In this document: positions 1 to 11,100 of the stretch, in pieces
Layout: every line of letters begins with the position of its first letter
Position numbering within the stretch: the first letter of the stretch is position 1
Assembly (NCBI RefSeq): GCF_051014445.1
Contig: NC_135147.1
Location: 30,098,479-30,162,478, forward strand
DNA: 64,000 bases
Source: Colletes latitarsis
Lineage: Eukaryota > Arthropoda > Insecta > Hymenoptera > Colletidae
Direction of reading: 5' to 3'
Made by a program: the position numbers and the translations under genes
The notes under the pieces: generated by a model
The model's input: the letters and a program-made list of their open reading frames with translations, nothing else
Told to the model about the DNA's origin: nothing
Database searches by the model: none

Positions 1-377
1 CTGGTAAACGGGCGTTTCCACTTCCGTGAGGATCTCCCGTTGCTCCAACGCGACGATTCGACTCTGCATAGCCATCGGGGTCGACCTGTGCGTGAAACGG
101 GACGTTGTCGCGTCTGCGTACGATTCGAGCATCGAAAGCTTCTGGATTCTGGTCAACTCCTCCAAGTGGAACGCTACGTCGACCTTGTTCGGGCCTATTA
201 TTTCGAAGCTGAGTATGGCCGAGTCTTGCCCGATCTCCACCCGTATCCCATTCTTCACTCTGGCGCCCAGATCCCGAAGAAGGTCCTCCGCGTGTTTCAC
301 GAACGTGGGTTCGTCGCTGGCGAGGAATCGACCGGGGAAACGTAGAGTGACTTCGACAGCTTCGATCGGCGTCGGTA
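1..377 (-). CDS. cysteine-free C-terminal segment of the secreted inhibitor protein (partial exon)
   Basis: The acceptor TGTGTCCAG ends at 378, and the exon phase completes the codon left by the donor at 523. The 125 residues begin LPTPIEAVEVTLRFPGRF and contain no cysteine, unlike everything before them. The alternating polar and hydrophobic pattern (VEVTLRF, GIRVEIG, AILSFEIIG, KVDVAFHLEEL) suggests an alpha/beta fold. I do not recognise the family; a SEA-like fold is only a guess. The exon runs off the window edge still open, so the true C terminus is unknown. Confidence 0.7.
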
Positions 378-3300
378 CTGGACACAGAAAACGGAACATT
401 TTTTAATCGAAGGTAGGATGATTTTCAAACGATACATGTCCCGGGCTTGTTAGCGGACTCGTCGTTAAGACGGGATATTAGGTAGTCGGTTCAGAAGTGT
501 ATATGTAGGAAATTAAACTTACAACAAATATTCGTTCCCTTCAAGAAAGGCTCCGATCCTATAAGTTGATTGCCAGCCTCGTCGACGCACCAGCACGTAA
601 CTGCAGCGCACTGGGTTGGCTCGAATCTACCCTGACGGTCGCATATAGCTGGAACGTGGCCTCTGTCCTTCATCGCTTGACACCTAGTGCCAAGCACCTT
701 GCCGATTTCTTTCTCGTCGGTCTCCAAGTTGATCAAAGAGTTCTCCATGAACGCCTGGATCTCGCGATCGATTTCTTGCACCACCGGTCCCCTGCCGCCC
801 CTTCTAGCTTGCCGGAAGTTACACTTGGGCTCGGGTCCTCTGGTCAGAGAGCCCTTTACGGGCTGACCCTTTCTGTTGACGCACCAGCAGACACCGACGT
901 GCTCCAGGCACTGGACCGGTTCCCACATTCCCGTTCCTGGATCGCATCTGGGCAGGAAGGCCGGTTGTTTCAGTCTTTGCGACGTTTTCAAATTCTTCTC
1001 GCGGACTCTCTCGCACTGGGACAGCACCGGGCAGACAGTGTCGCAGACCAAACGACTGGAGAAATCGTTGTGGCCAAGTCCACACTCGATCTTCTTTCTG
1101 CACTCGTTGTGCTCAGGGTCGAAATACCATCTGTTAGTCTCGTTCAATCCCATAGCAGAGTTGCAGGGTACCTTTCTAGGCGGCTCGAAACAGACTTCGC
1201 GCGGTTTTGGGCAACAGACAGCGTACTCGTCCAACGGCGAGAGCTCGCATTTGTGGGTAGATGGACAATGATGACCGTGAGGACCGCAAGTCGCCGGCGA
1301 ACCGTCCTGGTCCAACAACGGCGACCCGTTGGGGCACGGATTGTCCTTCTTCGGTAAACAAACTGGTACAGGTGGACAGGGGGGCACGCTACAGGCAACC
1401 TCCACCATTCTACAAGCTTCGTTCTCCCCGCGACACGTAACGCTTTTGCAAGGATCTCGACAAGAACACGTGGGACAACCGCTGTCTGGGTCCAGTTCGA
1501 ATCCCTCGGGACAGTCGAGCTTGCAGTCGATCTCCGGACACCTGAGCGGCGTGCTGCACTTGGGTATCACTCCTTCGAGGACCCTGGTGCCTGCAGCTTC
1601 CCTGCCCTCCTCGTCCACGCACCAGCACATCCCGTTGTGACATTGAACAGGCTCGAACGCTCCGCTGCCATCGCATCTAGGAATGTAAGTCCTTCTTGCT
1701 GGCTCCCCCGATTCTCTGGCCGCGTGTTCAGCCACTGCTCGCGCGTGCTGACAAGCTGTCGCCATCACCGGTGTTACGCACTGCGTTCCGCAACCTGTGG
1801 AGCAACATTTCTCCGTCGTGGAACATTCCTGGTCGTTGCTGCACTGTAGCTCGCAGCTAGAAGAGCTTGGCACGAGGTAGGGGCACTGGCCTGGCTTCAT
1901 GGCCAGACAAGCTGGAACCGCGGGACAGTACTGTTCGGAGCCACAGTTCACGTCGACCATCGTGCAGGTTTCCTGAGCGCCGCAGGTGATGTCTTTGCAG
2001 GGATCGTGGCAACGACATTGCTCGCAACCTGTCGCGTCCACTTCGTAGCCGTAAGGACAGGCCAGCTCGCACGACAGCGTTCCGCACAGTTTCAGTACAT
2101 CTTTTATTTCGTTGCAGTCGCTGCTGCGATTCACGCCGCTCTTCAACGTGACTCCGCGATCGTTGACGCACGAACAGATACCCTGGTAACATTGCAGTTG
2201 CTTGTAACTGCCGTCCTTCTCGCACTGGGGTGCTGGTATTGCCAAAGACATGTCGTCCCGCGTACCTTCCATGCGGTCGTTAAACTCTCGCAAGTACTCG
2301 CACACTGAAACGGAACAGTTTCAATTTTCTTGTAAAAAGATTAATAAGTACAATATGTATAGTAGCGTGGCTGTCGAGGATTACTTGTTTGCGTCTTCGT
2401 GGAGTTTGCAGACGTCACGCAGCACACCGATTGGTCAATTTCCGGCACTACGGTGCAGTTGTAGTCTCGTGGACACGTGTCGTTCGCCGAGCAAACCACC
2501 GCGTTACGTTCGTCGTCGATCAATGGTGTCCCGTAGATACAGGGATTCGTGTAAGCTTTCTTAGGTTTGCATTCTGGTTTCGTCGGGCAAAGAAAGTCCG
2601 GGCAACCGTCCTCCCGACTCAACACGCATTCCTCCTTCTCTGGACATGGGAAACTGCAAGGCAGAGACGTTCGGAATCAAAACATAGTGCTACGAGACGT
2701 TCGTAGTCTGGTCCGGGAAGGCCATATTTAGAGAGTTGTTTAAAGTGGTATAACTCTCGAGTTTTATTTAAAAACAGGACGCGGAAATAAATGTACGATC
2801 GGAATAATCAAAGTTACAAAATTGTTTAAGAATGTAGCGAGCGTGCAACGATGGGTGATTGTACTCGTCGTTGGTATCGAAAGGGTTAAAAATTCTTTTC
2901 TTCCGCTAATCGATTTTCACAATGTGTTTCAGATCAGACTACCCCATTAATTACGGTTGCACGCTCACCCTTCGCACGGATTATCGCACTCGCAAGTGGG
3001 ACACCCGGAGGCGTCCGTTTTGAATCCGTATTGGCAAACTTGGGCGCACTGTTGGGAGACGCACGACGCCGGGAGGGACCTTCCCTTCGTTATCGACTTG
3101 CAGTCGACTTTATCAGCCGGTCCCATCGACCCCGATATCTTTCTGCCGTTGTTATCCACGCACCAGCAGACCAAACCGTTTCTCGAGCATTGTCTGGTCT
3201 CGTAACCGCCGTCTAGAGGGAACGACAGACGACCACATTAAATAAACGAATTTGGAACAGGAATTTATTACACGAAAACTCTTGCAAGTCGCATCTTACC

Positions 3301-6300
3301 GTCTGTACACTGAGGAACGTATCCACGTCCTTGTCTCTCGGAGATGCTCAGTATCTTCGCCAGCATCCTGTCCCGATGGCAGGCGCTGAGGTTCTGGGCG
3401 ACGGTGCACACTCCGCCCCCGCAACTGTCGCTTTTACAGCACTTTTGCGGCGCTGGACAGTCGAAATCATGCTGGCAAGAATTTCCGCAGGACGTCGAAG
3501 CAAGATCCTCGAGAGGACACGTCCCCGGTCTCTGTAGATTCAGGCTGGACGGACAACAGACACCGTACTCCTGTTTTGGCTCCACTCGACAGCTGTACAT
3601 CGGCGGACATGTCGGTTTCCCCGGCGAGTCGCCGCAGAGGAACGGCCTCGGCGAGTCGGTGATTTGCAACGGTTCGCCAGAGGGACAGATCGTCAACAGT
3701 GATTTCGCTTTACGACAACTGGGAATTGGCGGACACGGTGGACGGGCGCACGTTACATCGATCAGCTCGCACGTTTGGCTGGTTCCGGGACAGGCGATCC
3801 CGCGACAAGGATCTCGACACTCGCACTTGGGGCAGCCCGTTTTCGGTTCGATCTGTTAACGGGAAATCGTTGGTGAGCATTGCACGGATTGGCAATGATG
3901 TTGTACAAGCCCTGTTAGTCAATGTTAACGCGAGCTTAAATTGGTATTTCGTTGCAGGTACCTCGAAGCCCAAAGGGCACAGCATTCGACAGCTGTGCGC
4001 TGGACACTCTCGAGGATGATCACAGTCGATCGCATCCTTGGCGGGTCCTCTGGTCCCAGGGACCTCGACGCCGATCTCGTCGACGCACCAGCAGCTGTTC
4101 TGCCGAGGATGACACTGTACCTTCTCGAACTCGCCGGTTTCGTTGTTGCATGTCGGTATGAATTGCGACGGTCCGCGCGACCCGAGAGCACGCGACCTTC
4201 TCACGGCTGCTTGCGCCAATTGCTCGCACCCGGTCAGTTCTCCGGCGACGCATCTAAGACCGCAGGCCGTCTTGCAGCAACGCTCTCCCGATGCCTGGCA
4301 CTGGAAATCATTTTTGCAGGCCGGGGACCTCGACGGACATACGTTCTGCTCCTCGAAGGATGGGCATCGACCTAGTGTCTTCAACGATGGCTCTGCAACG
4401 CGATCACGGAGATTATGGTTACGTTTATTTCTTCATAAATAAAGGAAGCGAATAAACAGGGTCCCATCCAACGTCCAAGCATCCTGTTGGCGCATGTGGA
4501 GAGGTATTTATTCGGGAAACGTCACCGAGCGGACGGCAATCGTATCGTCCACGGGTCTCTCCGGTAACGAGGAAGCTCTTTTATAGGTCAGATCGAAGCG
4601 AGACCGATCACTGTTCGGGTGTCCTGCGCGGACAGAGACGGCACGAATCGCCGCTTTCATTCTCGAGCACGCTCGGACCAAATTGTAGCGCAACGATAAT
4701 AATAATAAAAATAGCCAGAGTTGACCTAACGGTTCCTCGCATCCTACTGCCACACTTACTTTACGCTTACCTAACGCGACACCAGCGCGTTTCCAGCGGT
4801 GTGAGCGCCTGAGTCAGACACACCGGACTGCCGGTGGCCTGCAGTAGTCGTGGTGAGACTTGGAATCTTATTTTACGATGCAACAAGGGACTTGATATCC
4901 TTGTGGAATCTTTTCTAACTCTTATAACGCGGTACAAAAATTCCGACAGCCTTCCTGTAACTCCTGGATTCATTCCTAAGTCGTCTCGAACGTGAAACAT
5001 TTTACGCTTCGACGTTCAACGATCGGCGTTGACGATTCGAAGGAGGTCAAGTGCGCTTGTATACATATATGACGTACGCTGCTTGTTCATAAATATGCAT
5101 ACCGAGAAAGGAACAGTACAACGAGGGATCGAATTATTATGATCGAAGGAATTGCATATTTACAGACTGCCTTTTTCAGCTACAACTGGTCACTTTGAAT
5201 GGCGTGACTTGGTATTGACGCTATTTTTATTTATTAAAAACCAGAAATTCTCGATTTTAACGCAACGTGTACATTTTATTATAGATATCGCGTGTGCTAT
5301 ACATGACAATAGCAAACTGACTTTGTGTTTGGATAGCGACACCGATACAACCGGAAGCATCAATGGAGGCTGAGCCAGGTATCTTGCAGAGCATTCGTTC
5401 GGCGAAGACAACAGTTTTGGTGAGTTTGTTACACACGAATTACCATTAATTATGCATAAAACCGGGATAGAAATAGCGTTAAATTCAGAGCTGACTACAT
5501 CGCGTCGTGGGAGCGTTCGATAGCGTATAAAGTTACGTTACGTCGTATAGAATTCAGTATACGAATAATTATTAAAAATGAACTATTTAATACGTCCTAC
5601 GCTGAACAGCGTCCAACGTGATCGAAGCTTGGAGCATACTGCCAAAAGTATGCAAAATTGGTCGAGAGCGTCTGACCAGTTTCAGTTTTAGAATGGCCGG
5701 CACAAAGCCCCAGAAGCTCTTTGAAAATCTGTGGGTAGCATTGAAAAGGTGAATGCCCACTGAGCGCAATTTTCCGCCAACGTCGATCATTGAACTCGAC
5801 GCCAGAGTTCAAGCATAATAGAATCAAATTTCGCCACGGTATTGTCGAAATTTTGTAGAAAGTATGCCAAAACGTATTAACGCTGTTGAGGTTCGATAGA
5901 TTTATGGATTAAATATTTATACGTTGCTGTAGGTTTAATTAATTCAATATGTATAATCACTCGAAAGTAACTTTAATCCTCGCCTAGTAGACTCATGGTC
6001 CGTTAGATCGAAAACCTAGTATATAATTTATAAAAATAAAATTGAGATTCGGGTGAGAATGGACTCAAAGAATATTTTTCAGAAACAATTCGAAATCGAC
6101 GGTGTTGATGAAAGAATTTAGTGGATTTTGCAAATGTTTTCGCATCGTTTGATTCATCCACTGCAGACGTATATGAATACGTGACCTAGGAGGTTGCAGA
6201 GGGTTAAAAAGAAAAGGGGACGAGCTGCCTGTAAAGGTTTCGAACCGACGAGATCAGAGCGAAAGTGTGCGCGAACACAGACCCACGCCGAACGTATGGA

Positions 6301-8151
6301 ATATCAATAGCCATGCGCCGGCTGTCAATCGACTTTTTACTTTGACTCTCTATACGCTACGTACTCACACCATTACGGACTTTGTAAAAGTCCAGTGAAA
6401 CTCCCAAGCACATCCGATTACCCGAATTTCCGGTTCGTTGACCGTCGTCCTCTTTCTCCCTGCCTTTCTCGCTCTATTACAGCCGTTCTCGCGTTAATCC
6501 TCGCTGCAACATGCGAGTTTCGCTGTTACGACATCCAAGGCTCGCGATTAAATTCCACGTTGCACGATAAAGGCTTAAGGCTCGCTGGAACGTGACGAAT
6601 GGTTTTCTAACTGAATTCGAACGACTCGTTTCCTCGTGTTCTTTATTTACGGCATTAGTCGACAGTTCGTAAAATCATTCGTTACCGATAATTCCTAATT
6701 ATCCTGATACAATCGAGCAGAGAATATTGTACACGGTGAACGGCTGCATCTTTGAAACGGTTAAAGACAGACAAAAAATTTTACGACGTCCGCGTTTCGC
6801 TGCGGGGACAAAAACGAGGAACGCATAATACGTTTCAGGGGGGAGGGGAGAAAAATGATGCAAAGAATGTCAAAGACACGGAAAAACGAGAGGGGGTGGG
6901 AGGGGATGAACATCGAGGTGACAGAGAGAGAGAGTGGGGGGGAATTGGTAAAAGGAAAGATGCAAAAGCGGACGTCGACGAAGCGCCAAGGAATGTGCTT
7001 TAACGGTGCGAGAGAAATTCAATTTGTTTATTGCCGGTAGCAAGCGAATCGTCCCGGACCTGATATTTATCGCGAGGGCCCGGTATCCTGCTGTAACACA
7101 TTGGGAATCGATTAACCGTTCGAGGCAATCCCGGTACGCGATCGTGCAATTTAACCTGGCAATTAATGTCTCGTTAATTATGTCATTTATCCTTGTACAG
7201 GACGTGGCGCGGTACGCCGCGTTATAATCCTCGACAAATAATTAACACATTGATTAGAAATGCTCTCCTGGTGCCGCGCAGGTATCGATATCCGTCTCTC
7301 CTCGATGCACGTACCATCCGCGGTGCGGAATACGCGTGGCCGTTTCGCAAAATAAAAAAATTGCAACGTTTCAGCGTTTCAGACGGCCGCTGAATATTTT
7401 AAAACCCTCTCTGTTGCGTTTTAATGCCATTTATGGTAATTCTGCAGTTCGGTGACTTTTCACAATTTTTATTCGACTCTCTTTTTTAGTTAGGACCTAT
7501 CGAAGGTTTCTTAAGTGTCCTTGGCATTATACGTGAATAAATAGTCTAATTATATTATACAGTCTCTCGTACACGGACACCCGTACACATTTATGGGAAA
7601 CAACGCAAGTACAGTAAAAAGAATAAGAAGCGTGTGTCCAGCGTATTTATCGAACGAGCAAACTGCAGTAGAATTTACGATTAAGCGTTCGCGAGGATGG
7701 TCGAAGAAGATCGGGGCCTGTTGTTGGCTTTTTTGCCTGCGGTTCTCGCAACACCAAGGACGAATTCGGTTCTCCAAGTCCGATCACGTCCGCGGCGTCG
7801 CATTATATGCAGATGCACGACCGTTTTCGAGAGAGCTTGCTTTCCTTTTTTTCTTTTTTATCGCCGCGTGTCCCCGCCGCGAACACGAACACGAACACGA
7901 ACACGGAAAGAGGCTCTATTGTTTGCTAATGGCCGCTCTTTCAATAATTCGGGACCAATCATTACGGACGAACGAGTCACGCGGGCGGGGACGCGGAAAA
8001 TAAAATAACGTACGAGGGTTGAAAAGAAACGAAAACGAAAAAGAACGGACGTACCTGCTGTGACTGATGATGACAGAGACAGTAGCAGCCAGGTCGATGA
8101 CACCCACACAACGGCGCAGGTAAGCCCACCGTTGCAAAAATCACGGCGCAT
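1..8151 (-). CDS. secreted multidomain thyroglobulin type-1 / WAP / antistasin / Lustrin / Kunitz protein (partial, 3' end outside window)
   Basis: Seven exons join with matching phases: 8151-8055, 4392-3962, 3852-3300, 3212-2969, 2653-2385, 2304-523 and 377-<1, giving at least 1251 residues without a stop. After a signal peptide the modules run roughly: WAP (42-81), thyroglobulin type-1 (88-152), antistasin-like (160-192), Lustrin cysteine-rich repeat (229-275), WAP (284-325), thyroglobulin (330-400), antistasin-like, Lustrin repeat, thyroglobulin (532-590), antistasin-like, WAP (670-707), thyroglobulin (714-780), antistasin-like (787-812), Lustrin repeat (856-898), Kunitz (904-958) and two more thyroglobulin domains (961-1030, 1074-1125). 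Five of six thyroglobulin domains carry the CWCV motif; the third has CSCV. Members of all these families often inhibit proteases, so an extracellular multi-headed inhibitor or matrix protein is the inference. I cannot give an established gene name. Domain calls rest on cysteine spacing seen by eye. Confidence 0.85.
4393..8054 (-). other. intron 1 of the secreted inhibitor gene
   Basis: This AT-rich sequence lies between the signal-peptide exon and the first WAP exon. A frame starting at 4742 (MRGTVRSTLAIFIIIIVAL) also resembles a signal peptide, but its available donors are weak or out of phase, so the 8151 start is preferred. A plus-strand stretch ending in a GTGAGT donor near 5419 has no partner exon. 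A purine-rich tract with a short (GA)n run lies near 6840-6950. No other coding or RNA gene is visible. Confidence 0.5.
8055..8151 (-). CDS. first coding exon of the secreted inhibitor gene: signal peptide
   Basis: The frame starts with MRRDFCNGG, runs through a hydrophobic core (CAVVWVSSTWLLLSL) and reaches SSSVTA, a good signal-peptidase site. It ends at the donor CAG/GTACGT with one base left over. The exon at 4392 opens with exactly two bases to complete a codon, so the join gives VTA-E-PSLKTLGRCP, putting the first WAP domain directly after the cleaved signal. No ATG opens that reading frame closer to 4392. The link across a 3.66 kb intron rests on phase and biology, not on transcript data. 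The same bases can be read on the plus strand (ATGATGACAGAG, then a GTAAGC donor at 8119), which I consider fortuitous. Confidence 0.6.
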
Positions 8152-11100
8152 CCTCGGCGCATCAAGTGATTTTTAAATCGGCCGCTATATCTGAAATTAT
8201 CGGAAAATGCGGCGTTACTGGCCTGCGTCGAGCTGTGTTTCCGTCGACCGTACCAAAATATTCGGTTCGCGAAGTTTGGGAAACGGAATAATAATAATAA
8301 TACATTTACAAAATTAACGTAGAAGAGATCAGCAGTTTTGTTCGATGTTAATAAAGCTGTCCAGGAGGAAAATGTGATTAACTAACGAAGATGAATATGT
8401 GACGTAGTATTTCGTACTCGCCACCAGAAGGCTACGCTCATGACTCTCTCGCAAGCGCCCGTCTGACCCCTCGGCATTCCGTCGCTTAATGCAAGATCTC
8501 CTAGGAAACCTTACTGTACGATATATTATTCGATGCAATTCCATGTCATTAAGATATTCCGTACGCGATGAATCAATATTTGCGGCAATACATTTCCCCG
8601 TCTCTGTTCCTTTCCGCACGGAAGCCGCTATTAAAGTTTCCCGAAGCCGTGCTTCGCGTCCCGAGCCAATAGAGGCCAAGATTATAGATCTGTAATGGAA
8701 AAAGTTTCCCCTTAAAGTCAGAAGTCGTCGACTCGAAAGCACAAAACCACGATGGCGTTTCGTTTCTCGTCGAAACGGTTCGACGGAATTAAAAAATATC
8801 GACTCGAGCGTGTTGTTTCAATCTCAACTGACACATTTTCCATCCTGCAGTTTCAGAAAAAACAAGAGTAACATTTACATAAAAACTCCATATCGATGTA
8901 AACTGTAATGCCAGTAAATTTTCAATCATTATGGAAATTTCAAATTATGGGTACGACCTTAATTGATTATATCGGAAAGCTATAAGTTTGTTTATATCTT
9001 GTGAAAGTGGATATCGTCGGCACCAACTTATCGATGTATGACATAATGATGTACAAGGCTGTACGCGGTAAGAAATAACAAGCACTAAGGATCGGATACG
9101 TATTGGAAATGGGGTTGAGCATCGGCTAAGGTCTCTAAGAACTTGCGTTAACTCGTTACAGAAGAACCCCGACAATTGCAATGGGGGCTGACCGTTCTTA
9201 CGGGTGTCGAGACTCTGCAATTATCGACCTAACTAATCGAATAAGGCGAAACTTTACTATTATCAATTTCTCCCATCTTCAACTTCCCTCGTTGCCGATA
9301 ATATCCGAAAAATATTCGGGACGATTCCGGTCCAATTTGTTCAGAAATTTTAATGAGAAATAAATAAAAGAGACCATCGTAGACTAAATAATTTGACTAA
9401 TGGTCGGTCGATGATTGCCGGAATACGAAGCGTTCCGATTAATTTTGCAATTCAAGACCGTCGTTCCACGAGTTTATTGTTTCGCGGTTTCGCTGTTAAA
9501 TGATGGACGGAAAATAATCTTTTAATTCCACGGCCAAGTGGTGCACTCGGTAAAAAGTATTCTCGGAGTCAGGGATGCGCCGCAAGATAGAATTCTCAGC
9601 CTCAAAAGGAAGAATAACAATGGAAGTTGCGTCTCCTTACTCGTTATGCCGCGGGGAATATTCTAATGCGTCCCTCTCCGTTATTCATGAGGCGAAGTCG
9701 GCTTCGGGATCTACGAATTGTCGGGACGCCTCTCGTTTCTTTTCTTTCCCTTTGTTCCTCGTTACAACTTCGACGGAAGACGTTTCTTTTCGCCCTCCGT
9801 TCCCCGACTCGCGAATATTTTCATCGTGACCCAAAAAAAAAGAGAAGAAAACACAGAAAACAGAGAAGAAGCGAGCGTCTCCTTGACCACGGAAACATTT
9901 TATAATATTCTCTCGAATTATCTCTCGTAGTTTCCCTCTTATTTCAATGTTCCATCAGTCTTATAATCCGTTAAAATCGAGCAAAGAAAACGGCGATCGT
10001 CGAGTCGTTGACTTTGGATATTTTTTAAGCAATGAATATTTAATTCTAGCGTCCGGATTAAATTTCTTCAGGAGGATCCTTCGCTTGCGTTTGATCTAAT
10101 ATGCGCGGAATTTCTACCCACAGATTCAATTGCAGAGCCATGGCCACGGAACTAATTAGAAACGTCATTAGAGAAATATCTCGTGTAACGACTATTATTA
10201 TTGCCTGTATGGCAGAGGTACGTCCGGTTTTCTGAAATAAAAGAAACGAGTATCTCGGAGGATTTTCGAGCGCTCCAAGTCATTTGCGATTTGAATAACT
10301 TCGAAGCGCTCGAAAAATTAATCCACAGGATGTTTTGCTTTAATCTCGAGGGCGGCGTCGAAGCTTCCTCTTAATAAAGATTCCGTGGACGGACATTTTT
10401 CCGCAGAAATTCAATTTTAATCCCGACTGTGGGGGGTCGCCGTCACCGTCGCGCGCCGCGGAAATGCACGATTTCCGTCTTTTCCGCGGCGGATATTACT
10501 CGCATCGATTGTTACGTTCGGTCCGTAACGTAACGCGAGGGCATGTGCAGACATTGGGGAAAAATGGGCAGCTTTTAGAGACAGGGACGAATTAATACGA
10601 ACGCTCGTGGAATTTTTAACTCCAATATTTTTCTTGGGATTTATATTACAGTGTCTTGTTAGCGATAAGATGCTTTATATCGCGTTGTAAATTACTCTTC
10701 CTTCGCGAGAGGTGTTCCCATACGAGTGTTAACATTTTTTCGAAGCACCCTATATTTCGGGATTTATACGACCTCCGGGAACGGAGCTGTTCGACGGTGA
10801 AATTACCCACGGTTACATCCTTTGGGAAGCCTTTGAATTTAGGGGTGTACCCCGTCCCATGAATAATGCATCAGGAAAGACTGTAACGTGGCTTGAACCG
10901 CTCCAACGTCATGGTAATTACATCGATAATCGCGTTCAGATTACGCTCGTGCCCGTTGCACGCCGCCATCGTTCTAAAATACATATCTAATGTGTACTCT
11001 GTCCCGGTAATTGATACTCGGGCGCCTTGCTTTCTTCTGGAATTCAGATCGCAGCTGAACTTTTCAGAAATTTCTCAATACCAAAAGTGAAAATCAATTT

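Noticed and set aside
566..1357. 263-codon plus-strand frame
   Set aside because: It is antisense to the cysteine-rich thyroglobulin exon, which has clear CWCV motifs and phase-consistent splice sites.
4608..4742. Alternative signal-peptide-like first exon for the secreted inhibitor gene (MRGTVRSTLAIFI)
   Set aside because: Its usable donors are weak or give the wrong phase for the exon at 4392, and the frame soon reaches a stop. The 8151 exon has a strong donor and the right phase.
5363..5419. Plus-strand MEAEPGILQSIRSAKTTVL followed by a GTGAGT donor
   Set aside because: It lies inside an intron of a minus-strand gene, with no partner exon or family match nearby.
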